This document shows, piece after piece, positions 7,823-12,742 of a stretch of DNA of 12,742 nucleotides. The position numbers and the translations under genes are program-made. The stretch comes from Kocuria sp. p3-SID1428 (GTDB lineage: Bacteria > Actinomycetota > Actinomycetes > Actinomycetales > Micrococcaceae): contig NZ_JALXVH010000067.1 in the NCBI RefSeq assembly GCF_025149945.1, forward strand, positions 1-12,742, written 5' to 3'. Position 1 is the stretch's first letter. Each line of letters begins with the position of its first letter. Under the pieces are notes generated by a model. That model was not told the origin of the DNA and did no database searches. It saw nothing but the letters and a program-made list of their open reading frames with translations.

Positions 7823-7826
7823 GGCC

Positions 7827-8762
7827 ATGCCGGAGGGCCATTCTGTCCACCGCCTGGCCGCTCAGCTCGGCGACGTCTTCGGCGGGCAGGCTCTGGTCGT
7901 GTCCAGTCCGCAGGGTCGCCTCTCCGACGGCGCGGCCATGCTCGACGGCCGGCGGCTGGTGTCCTCGCGCGCTCACGGCAAGCAGCTGTTCCTGGAGCTG
8001 GCGGCCCCGGATGATCCCTCCGACACCCTGATCCTGCGATCGCACCTGGGGATCTACGGCGCCTGGAGCTTCGCCGGCGACGCCGAGTTCTCGGCCGCTT
8101 CGAGCATCGGTGCGCCGAGGCGATCGGGGGAGCGCGAGTCCGGCGAATCCTTGCAGGCGGTGGAGCACGACGACGACGGCCGCGTGATCCCGGAAGAGCC
8201 CGTGGGTGCGGTGCGCGTGCGCCTGGTCGGAGAGCACGGCTGGGCCGATCTGCGCGGGCCCGCGCTGTGCGCGGTGGAGACCCCCGCCGAGGCGGACGCG
8301 GCAGAGGCCAAGCTCGGCCCCGATCCGCTGGATCCCGCGACCGACCCGGCGGTGTTCTGCGAGCGCGCGGCCCGCAGCCGTCGTCCGATCGCGGTGCTGC
8401 TCATGGAGCAGTCGATCATCTCCGGGGTCGGCAACATCTTCCGCGCGGAATCGCTGTTCCGGCAGGGCGTGGACCCGTTCCTGCCGGGAGCCTCGGCATC
8501 CCGGGACGTGCTCCGTGCGCTGTGGGACGAGAACGTCCAGCTCATGCGCATCGGGGTGCGGCTCGGGCGGATCATCACCACCGATCCTCAGGACCGCTCG
8601 GGCATCCCCGAGGAGGAGGCCTGGCCCGAGAATGCCAATTACGTCTACGGCCGAGCCGGCCTGCCCTGCCGTCGCTGCGGCACGACGGTGCAGCGCCAGC
8701 AGCTGGCCGGGCGCGCGCTGTTCTGGTGCCCGAGCTGCCAGCCACCGGTCTCACCCCGCTGA
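7827..8762 (+). CDS. nei: Fpg/Nei-family DNA glycosylase (endonuclease VIII-like, Nei1 type)
   Basis: A 311-aa bifunctional base-excision repair enzyme that should remove oxidised bases and nick the AP site. After loss of Met the N-terminus is P-E-G-H-S-V-H-R-L, giving the catalytic proline and glutamate (P2, E3); K52 in H-G-K-Q-L is the conserved beta-hairpin lysine; S-S-P-Q-G-R (26-31) matches my recollection of M. tuberculosis Rv2464c. The H2TH region includes G-V-G-N-I-F-R-A-E (200-208). A complete zinc finger closes the protein: C281-x2-C284 and C301-x2-C304 with R296 between. Unusual: a polar, acidic insertion at about 85-125 between barrel strands. The start at 7827 is 4 bp after rpiB with GAGG overlapping the rpiB stop, implying coupled translation. 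The pairing rpiB-nei is also seen in mycobacteria. Confidence 0.93.
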   Translation: MPEGHSVHRLAAQLGDVFGGQALVVSSPQGRLSDGAAMLDGRRLVSSRAHGKQLFLELAAPDDPSDTLILRSHLGIYGAWSFAGDAEFSAASSIGAPRRSGERESGESLQAVEHDDDGRVIPEEPVGAVRVRLVGEHGWADLRGPALCAVETPAEADAAEAKLGPDPLDPATDPAVFCERAARSRRPIAVLLMEQSIISGVGNIFRAESLFRQGVDPFLPGASASRDVLRALWDENVQLMRIGVRLGRIITTDPQDRSGIPEEEAWPENANYVYGRAGLPCRRCGTTVQRQQLAGRALFWCPSCQPPVSPR

Positions 8763-8854
8763 GGTCGCAGCAGCGCACGCGATCGACGCTGATCAGGTGC
8801 CGAAGTGCGGCCTGGACCACCGGTACGAGTGTGCGGTGCCGTCTCCTCGTGAGT

Positions 8855-8906
8855 TGGCGACAGATCTGCGCCTCCTCAGCGCTGAGGGGCTGCAGATCTG
8901 TCACCA
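8855..8906. repeat. 52-bp near-perfect palindrome, possible nei terminator or dispersed repeat
   Basis: Two 26-nt arms meet with no spacer at 8880/8881 and match at about 22 positions: the left arm contains GGCGACAGATCTGC and ends CTCAGC, the right begins GCTGAG and contains GCAGATCTGTCACC. It lies 92 bp after nei and before the convergent tRNA-Gly. It can fold into a long hairpin on either strand but has no U-tract. It may be a terminator, a dispersed palindromic repeat, or both. Confidence 0.6.
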
Positions 8907-8924
8907 GCCGGCAGAGCGACGACT

Positions 8925-8958
8925 AGGGCTCCGGCGATCTGCTGATCGCCGGGGCCCT
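8925..8958 (-). terminator. Hairpin terminator just downstream of tRNA-Gly
   Basis: Fifteen-base arms AGGGCTCCGGCGATC (8925-8939) and GATCGCCGGGGCCCT (8944-8958) pair at 14 of 15 positions around a TGCT loop. It begins 10 bases after the tRNA-Gly 3' end in the direction of tRNA transcription, so it is probably its terminator. A clear U-tract is missing. Confidence 0.7.
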
Positions 8959-8968
8959 CGATTCTGTG

Positions 8969-9039
8969 AGGGGATGACGGGAATCGAACCCGCGTAATCT
9001 GTTTGGAAGACAGAGGCTCTACCATTGAGCTACATCCCC
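8969..9039 (-). tRNA. tRNA-Gly (anticodon TCC)
   Basis: On the minus strand the cloverleaf is complete in 71 nt: acceptor GGGGATG/CATCCCC, D-arm GCTC/GAGC with A-A-T-G-G-T-A loop, anticodon stem TCTGT/ACAGA with loop CTTCCAA (anticodon TCC), T-arm GCGGG/CCCGT with TTCGATT loop, discriminator T. The 3' CCA is not encoded. Confidence 0.96.
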
Positions 9040-9085
9040 GCGCATGCGTCGACGGCAGCGGATCCGACGAGCACGAGCGACGATG

Positions 9086-9114
9086 AAACTACCCCACGCG
9101 CCCAGCCTCGGCAA
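9086..9114 (-). promoter_or_regulatory. Promoter of tRNA-Gly
   Basis: On the minus strand a TTGCCG -35 (9109-9114) and a TAGTTT -10 (9086-9091) are separated by exactly 17 bp. The predicted start near 9079 would give a 5' leader of about 40 nt to be removed by RNase P. This is the most canonical sigma-70-type promoter in the window. Confidence 0.72.
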
Positions 9115-9158
9115 ACCGCGGGGAGTCCCTGTGGGTGCGGCATGGCGGTGCGTGCGGC

Positions 9159-9164
9159 TAGACT
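9159..9164 (+). promoter_or_regulatory. Putative -10 box for tRNA-Pro
   Basis: TAGACT matches the actinobacterial -10 consensus. The predicted transcription start near 9171 would leave a leader of about 103 nt before tRNA-Pro, containing a hairpin (GTCC-GTGCCC / GGGCAC-GGAC, 9173-9201) and a small GGTC/GACC stem at 9202-9213. No good -35 is visible. An open frame starting with ATG at 9171 runs through the tRNA and is not considered coding. Confidence 0.45.
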
Positions 9165-9273
9165 CGTGCGATGTCCGTGCCCAGGCGCGGGCACCGCGGA
9201 CGGTCAGCGGACCCCGCAGCGTGTGCCTCCGGCTTCCGGCCGGATCCCTCCGACTGCGCGGCCCGCACGCCCA

Positions 9274-9346
9274 CGGGGTGTAGCGCAGTGGCTAGCGCGC
9301 CTGCTTTGGGAGCAGGAGATCGCAGGTTCGAGTCCTGTCACCCCGA
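9274..9346 (+). tRNA. tRNA-Pro (anticodon TGG)
   Basis: A 73-nt cloverleaf: acceptor CGGGGTG/CACCCCG, D-arm GCGC/GCGC, anticodon stem CCTGC/GCAGG with loop TTTGGGA (anticodon TGG), T-arm GCAGG/CCTGT with TTCGAGT loop, discriminator A. The 3' CCA is not encoded. It lies 131 bp upstream of tig on the same strand. Confidence 0.97.
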
Positions 9347-9353
9347 CGCCTGT

Positions 9354-9385
9354 CCCCGTCGTCGCGCTGAGCGCGTCGCTCGGGG
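9354..9385 (+). terminator. Probable tRNA-Pro terminator hairpin
   Basis: Nested stems CCCCG (9354-9358)/CGGGG (9381-9385) and CGCGC (9363-9367)/GCGCG (9371-9375) around a TGA loop begin 8 bases after the tRNA-Pro end. There is no U-tract. A second stem, GCCTGCGG (9397-9404)/CCGCAGGC (9417-9424), follows and may assist termination or lie in the tig leader; no clear separate tig promoter is visible. Confidence 0.5.
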
Positions 9386-9477
9386 GCGCCGTCCGTGCCT
9401 GCGGCCCAGTGACGGACCGCAGGCCGAGCAGACATCGCATCATCACCGATCCGAATCCACTGAGGAGTGCATCGCCA

Positions 9478-10851
9478 GTGCAGAGCACCGTCGAGAAAGT
9501 CAGCCCCACCCAGGCCAAGATCGAGCTGGAGATCCCGTTCGCGGAGCTCAAGCCGTACCTCGATCGCACCTACAAGTCCCTGGCTGATCAGATCCAGGTG
9601 CCGGGCTTCCGGAAGGGCAAGGTCCCCTCGAAGCTGATCGAGCAGCGCGTGGGCTACGACTTCGTCGTGGAGAACGCCCTCCAGGAGGGCATGGACTCCT
9701 TCTTCCAGCAGGCGCTGGCGGAGCAGGAGCTCACCCCGATCGCCCAGCCCAAGCTCGAGGTCACCCAGCAGCCCTCCTCCGAGAACCGTGAGGCCGACGT
9801 CAAGGCGACCGTCGAGGTCACCGTGCGCCCGGAGATCGAGCTGCCCGAGTACAAGGGCCTGACCGTCGAGGTCGAGGCGCGCGACGCCGAGGACGCCGAT
9901 GAGACCGAGGGCCTCGACGAGCTGCGCGGGCGCTTCGGCACCCTGGAGGCCGTCGATCGCCCGGCCGCCGACGGTGATTTCGTGACCCTGGACCTGCAGG
10001 CCCTGGTCGACGGCGAGGAGGTCGACGCCGCGAACGATCTGTCGTACCAGATCGGCTCCGGCAACATGCTCGAGGGCATGGACGAGGCCATCCTGGGCCT
10101 GTCCGCCGACGAGGACGCCACGTTCGAGACCAAGCTGGCCGGCGGCGAGCACTCCGGCGAGGACGCCACCGTCAAGGTCAAGGTCACCGCGGTCAAGGAG
10201 CGCGAGCTGCCCGAGGCTGACGACGACTTCGCCCAAATGGCCTCCGAGTTCGACACCATCGAGGAGCTGCGCGCCGACCTGAAGAAGCAGGCCGCCGACT
10301 CCGTGGTCGCCGAGCAGGGCATCGAGGCCCGCGACAAGGTCCTGGACCAGCTCGTCGAGCTCGTCGAGATCGAGGTCCCGGAGTCGATCATCGAGGACCA
10401 GCTCGAGCAGCACTTCAACAACCCCAACGCCGAGGCCGATCACGACACCCCGGAGCACCGCGAGGAGGTCCGCGACAACGCCCGGGCCGCGTTCCGCAAC
10501 GAGATCGTCCTGGACGCTGTCGCCGACGCCGAGGAGATCGGCGTGGAGCAGTCCGAGCTGATCGACTACATCGTCACCACCTCGCAGCAGTACGGCATGG
10601 ACCCGAACCAGTTCGCCCAGATGCTCGACGGCTCCGGCCAGGCCGGGATGATGGTCGGCGAGGTCCGTCGTCGCAAGGCTCTTGCCAAGGTCCTGGAGTA
10701 CGCGACCGTCTCCGACTCGAACGGCAAGCCGGTCGACCTGTCGGAGTTCGTCAAGCCTGCCAACGAGACCGCAGAGGAGGCCTCCGAGGCCGCCGCCTCG
10801 GACGCGGCGGTCGAGGCCGACGAGATCGTCGAGCCGAACGACGGCAAGTGA
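9478..10851 (+). CDS. tig: Trigger factor, ribosome-associated chaperone and peptidyl-prolyl isomerase
   Basis: A 457-aa trigger factor that binds the ribosomal exit tunnel and shields nascent chains. Domain order: N-terminal ribosome-binding domain (about 1-115) with the signature G-F-R-K-G-K-V-P at 43-50, FKBP-like PPIase domain (about 160-245; [16 protein letters not shown]), then the helical C-terminal chaperone domain (about 250-425). The last ~30 residues are an Ala/Glu/Asp-rich acidic tail typical of actinobacterial homologues. The GTG at 9478 was chosen because the N-terminal motif S-T-V-E-K-V-S-P follows immediately and GAGGAG lies at 9462-9467; the open frame extends upstream through tRNA-Pro and cannot be coding there. 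Placement before clpP1-clpP2 matches the common bacterial tig-clpP order. A strong terminator follows. Confidence 0.97.
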   Translation: MQSTVEKVSPTQAKIELEIPFAELKPYLDRTYKSLADQIQVPGFRKGKVPSKLIEQRVGYDFVVENALQEGMDSFFQQALAEQELTPIAQPKLEVTQQPSSENREADVKATVEVTVRPEIELPEYKGLTVEVEARDAEDADETEGLDELRGRFGTLEAVDRPAADGDFVTLDLQALVDGEEVDAANDLSYQIGSGNMLEGMDEAILGLSADEDATFETKLAGGEHSGEDATVKVKVTAVKERELPEADDDFAQMASEFDTIEELRADLKKQAADSVVAEQGIEARDKVLDQLVELVEIEVPESIIEDQLEQHFNNPNAEADHDTPEHREEVRDNARAAFRNEIVLDAVADAEEIGVEQSELIDYIVTTSQQYGMDPNQFAQMLDGSGQAGMMVGEVRRRKALAKVLEYATVSDSNGKPVDLSEFVKPANETAEEASEAAASDAAVEADEIVEPNDGK

Positions 10852-10904
10852 TCCGATCCCGGTGAGCGCCTCCCGAGGGAGGCCCGCCCCGGGCTCAACA
10901 TGCG

Positions 10905-10930
10905 GCGCCCCGTCCGATCGGACGGGGCGC
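10905..10930 (+). terminator. Strong terminator after tig
   Basis: Perfect 11-bp stem GCGCCCCGTCC (10905-10915)/GGACGGGGCGC (10920-10930) with a GATC loop, followed by TGTCGTCGTC. A smaller inverted repeat GCCTCCC/GGGAGGC (10868-10883) precedes it. It lies 54 bp after the tig stop and separates tig from the downstream genes. Confidence 0.85.
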
Positions 10931-10993
10931 TGTCGTCGTCGAGGGGGCCTGGGAACGGAGCCGCGCGGTCCTACCATGCGGAGCAGTGGTTGA

Positions 10994-10999
10994 TAGCGT
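10994..10999 (+). promoter_or_regulatory. Putative -10 box for the small membrane protein gene
   Basis: TAGCGT, preceded by TGA, fits the TAnnnT pattern and lies between the tig terminator and the ribosome site at 11039-11044. No clear -35 is visible, so this is tentative; it matters because the preceding terminator implies that the small gene has its own promoter. Confidence 0.35.
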
Positions 11000-11050
11000 C
11001 GTGCGCGGCATCCCGCGCCTCCGGCCGCCCGATCCGATGAGGAGCATCCC

Positions 11051-11221
11051 GTGCGAACCTCCCTGAGCACCGTCCTGACCGCCGCCTTCCTGGCGATCAT
11101 GCTGTTCTTCGTCTTCGGGCGCTTCATGGACCCGTACATCGCAGCGGTGGTCGCCGTGGTGTTCGGAGGGTCCATGGCCGCGATCCTCGAACCCGATCGG
11201 CAGGACGACGACTGCGAGTGA
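11051..11221 (+). CDS. Small two-helix membrane protein of unknown function (56 aa)
   Basis: A 56-aa open frame starting with GTG, preceded at 6 bases by a perfect GAGGAG (11039-11044). The protein has two hydrophobic segments: about 5-22 ([18 protein letters not shown]) and 28-46 ([19 protein letters not shown]), joined by a short G-R-F-M-D loop, then an acidic tail [10 protein letters not shown]. With R2 near the N-terminus, a hairpin with both ends in the cytoplasm is plausible. High third-position GC and the ribosome site argue that it is real. It sits between the tig terminator and the clpP1 promoter region, on the same strand. I do not recognise the family; a role with membrane proteases or chaperones would be pure guesswork from position. 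Confidence 0.75.
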   Translation: MRTSLSTVLTAAFLAIMLFFVFGRFMDPYIAAVVAVVFGGSMAAILEPDRQDDDCE

Positions 11222-11281
11222 GCGCCTCGAGGCTTCCGCCCCTTCGTCGAAGAAGCGCCGGGAGCACGACGGGCCCGCGAC

Positions 11282-11295
11282 AGCCAACAGCGAAC
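11282..11295 (+). promoter_or_regulatory. Possible ClgR-type activator site upstream of clpP1
   Basis: AGC-CAACA-GCG-AAC resembles the actinobacterial ClgR operator (CGC-N5-GCG followed by A/T-rich bases, as I recall it from Corynebacterium) with one mismatch in the left half-site. Its centre lies about 59 bp before the predicted clpP1 transcription start, a position suited to an activator, and clpP1P2 are known ClgR targets. Confidence 0.35.
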
Positions 11296-11333
11296 ACCGC
11301 CGCCGAGCTCCCCGCGCGGACCCGCCGCCGGAT

Positions 11334-11339
11334 TAGTGT
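11334..11339 (+). promoter_or_regulatory. Putative -10 box for clpP1-clpP2
   Basis: TAGTGT, 41 bp before the clpP1 ATG, fits the actinobacterial -10 pattern and would give a leader of about 34 nt including the ribosome site AAGAGGA at 11366-11372. The -35 region (around 11311-11316) is GC-rich and poor, as expected for an activator-dependent promoter. Confidence 0.45.
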
Positions 11340-11379
11340 CGGAGGCAATCAGAACGACCCCCGACAAGAGGACGCACCC

Positions 11380-12009
11380 ATGACTTCGTCGCAGCCGCGA
11401 ATGGAGACCACGACGGGCCCCATGGGCCAGGACGACTACGTCTACAACCGCCTGCTCCGCGAGCGCATCATCTGGCTCGGCTCGCAGGTCGAGGACCGCA
11501 ACGCGAACCTGATCTGCTCGCAGATGCTCCTGCTGTCCGCGGAGGACCCCGAGGCGGACATCTACCTCTACATCAACTCCCCGGGCGGCTCGGTGACCGC
11601 CGGCATGGCGATCTACGACACCATGCAGCTCATCCCGAACGACGTCGTGACCGTGGCCACCGGCCTGGCCGCGTCCATGGGGCAGTTCCTGCTGTCGTCG
11701 GGCACGCCCGGCAAGCGCTACGCCACGCCGAACACCCGCATCCTCATGCACCAGCCCTCCGGCGGCATGGGCGGCACGGCCTCGGACGTGCGCGTGCAGG
11801 CCGAGCTGATCATGGACATGAAGAAGCGCCTGGCGCAGCTGACGGCCGAGCAGACGGGTCAGAGCATCGAGAAGATCCTCGAGGACAACGACCGCGACAA
11901 CTGGTTCACCGCCGAGCGCGGCCTGGAGTACGGCTTCTTCGATCACATCGCCGCGAACGCCTCGGGAGTCTCCGGGGGCGGGGGCACCCGCAAGGACACC
12001 GAGTCCTGA
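11380..12009 (+). CDS. clpP1: ATP-dependent Clp protease proteolytic subunit ClpP1
   Basis: A 209-aa serine protease subunit of the Clp barrel. The catalytic triad is intact: S99 in G-L-A-A-S-M-G, H124 in L-M-H-Q-P, D173 in D-R-D-N-W. The oxyanion-loop motif N-S-P-G-G-S (66-71) is present. In actinobacteria ClpP1 and ClpP2 form a mixed double-heptamer fed by ClpX or ClpC1. The N-terminal propeptide-like region (about 1-17) is short and polar; the C-terminus ends in a Gly-rich, polar tail (about 197-209). Start ATG 11380 follows AAGAGGA at 11366-11372. It is followed 41 bp later by clpP2, with no terminator between, so they form one operon. Confidence 0.96.
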   Translation: MTSSQPRMETTTGPMGQDDYVYNRLLRERIIWLGSQVEDRNANLICSQMLLLSAEDPEADIYLYINSPGGSVTAGMAIYDTMQLIPNDVVTVATGLAASMGQFLLSSGTPGKRYATPNTRILMHQPSGGMGGTASDVRVQAELIMDMKKRLAQLTAEQTGQSIEKILEDNDRDNWFTAERGLEYGFFDHIAANASGVSGGGGTRKDTES

Positions 12010-12050
12010 GTCCGCTGAACCCTCTCGCTGATCTTCCGAAGGAACCGAGG

Positions 12051-12742
12051 ATGACTTCCATGCACAACCACCAGGCCATGGCCGCCCACGGCGCCGGCTC
12101 CACCGCTTCCCACATGCCCTCCTCCCGCTATGTCCTGCCGGACTTCGAGGAGCGCACCCCCTACGGCTACCGCCGTCAGAACCCGTACACCAAGCTGTTC
12201 GAGGACCGCATCGTCTTCCTGGGCGTCCAGGTCGACGACGCCTCCGCCGACGACGTCATGGCGCAGCTGCTGGTGCTCGAGGCCCAGGACTCGGACCGCG
12301 ACATCACCATGTACATCAACTCTCCGGGCGGTTCGTTCACGGCCATGACGGCCATCTACGACACCATGCAGTTCATCCGCCCCGAGATCCAGACCGTGTG
12401 CCTGGGTCAGGCCGCCTCGGCGGCCTCGGTCCTGCTGGCCGCCGGCACCCCGGGCAAGCGCCTGGCGCTGCCGAACGCCCGCGTGCTGATCCACCAGCCG
12501 GCCATGCAGGGCCAGGGCGGGGGCCAGGCCTCGGACATCGAGATCCAGGCCAACGAGATCGTGCGCATGCGCTCGTGGCTCGAGGACACCATGGCGGTGC
12601 ACACCGGCAAGTCCTCCGAGCAGATCAACCGCGACATCGAGCGCGACAAGATCCTCACGGCCGCAGAGGCCAAGGACTACGGGATCGTGGATCACGTCCT
12701 GGAGTCGCGCAAGGCGGTCAAGCCCAAGACCGTCACCCCGTG
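12051..12742 (+). CDS. clpP2: ATP-dependent Clp protease proteolytic subunit ClpP2 (runs to window edge)
   Basis: 230 residues are visible; the window ends after the first two bases of the next codon (TG), which is almost certainly the TGA stop, so the protein is probably complete. The triad is S123 in G-Q-A-A-S-A, H148 in I-H-Q-P and D199 in E-R-D-K; N-S-P-G-G-S lies at 90-95. The N-terminus is about 25 residues longer than ClpP1 and His/Met/Ala-rich, a likely processed propeptide. The [11 protein letters not shown] segment (29-39) resembles other actinobacterial ClpP2 proteins, in which it precedes the mature barrel. The ATG at 12051 follows GAAGGAA (12038-12044); a second in-frame ATG at 12060 lacks a ribosome site. 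It is the operon partner of clpP1 and presumably the other ring of the hetero-oligomer. clpX would be expected downstream but is outside the window. Confidence 0.95.
   Translation, partial: MTSMHNHQAMAAHGAGSTASHMPSSRYVLPDFEERTPYGYRRQNPYTKLFEDRIVFLGVQVDDASADDVMAQLLVLEAQDSDRDITMYINSPGGSFTAMTAIYDTMQFIRPEIQTVCLGQAASAASVLLAAGTPGKRLALPNARVLIHQPAMQGQGGGQASDIEIQANEIVRMRSWLEDTMAVHTGKSSEQINRDIERDKILTAAEAKDYGIVDHVLESRKAVKPKTVTP

Noticed and set aside
8969..9346. The two tRNA genes as integration (att) sites of a mobile element
   Set aside because: No duplicated tRNA 3' end, integrase, or change in composition is present in the window; the neighbours are syntenic housekeeping genes.
9171..9587. Possible leaderless 138-aa gene starting at ATG 9171, directly after a TAGACT box
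   Set aside because: The frame runs straight through tRNA-Pro and into tig in another frame, with low-complexity sequence; the -10 more likely serves the tRNA.
9292..11946. 884-aa open frame on the minus strand across tig, the small gene and clpP1
   Set aside because: It is antisense to tig, clpP1 and tRNA-Pro, all well supported; its composition is again that of a codon-bias shadow.
1..12742. CRISPR arrays, insertion sequences, toxin-antitoxin or phage genes
   Set aside because: No regularly spaced direct repeats, transposase motifs or terminal inverted repeats were seen on either strand.

Overview
This is high-GC (about 70%) actinobacterial chromosome. Nearly all genes have G/C in third codon positions, three starts are GTG, and the -10 boxes are of the TAGACT/TAGGCT kind. 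The gene order pepN-glbO-rpiB-nei-tig-clpP1-clpP2 matches the Rv2460c-Rv2470 neighbourhood of Mycobacterium tuberculosis as I remember it. The extra genes and the protein sequences suggest Micrococcales, perhaps Micrococcaceae; I cannot name the genus.

Left part (1-3727): the window opens in the last codons of what looks like a siderophore-interacting ferric reductase, coupled by an ATGA overlap to a 12-TM MFS permease of the AmpG/RhtX kind, so probably an iron-siderophore module. A hairpin separates it from the convergent tesB. tesB is divergent from a second, small hotdog thioesterase, which is followed one base later by a 221-aa protein that I do not recognise.

Middle part (3734-8762): on the minus strand, aminopeptidase N (pepN) is followed by a group II truncated hemoglobin (glbO) with a long disordered N-terminus. 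Divergent from pepN are rpiB and, 4 bp later, a Nei-type DNA glycosylase.

Right part (8763-12742): two hairpins, tRNA-Gly(TCC) on the minus strand, tRNA-Pro(TGG) on the plus strand, trigger factor (tig) with a strong terminator, a 56-aa two-helix membrane protein, then clpP1 and clpP2. clpP2 is cut by the window edge inside its apparent stop codon. This block covers nascent-chain folding and regulated proteolysis.

Most of the window is conserved housekeeping sequence. I see no CRISPR array, IS element, prophage or integration scar, and no convincing new system. The points most worth checking are a nearly identical 28-bp, 10-residue motif (VGR-P/T-LSAMRR) shared by the unrelated TesB and GlbO, the unannotated-size membrane protein between tig and clpP1, a 52-bp loopless palindrome beside tRNA-Gly, and the unknown 221-aa protein.
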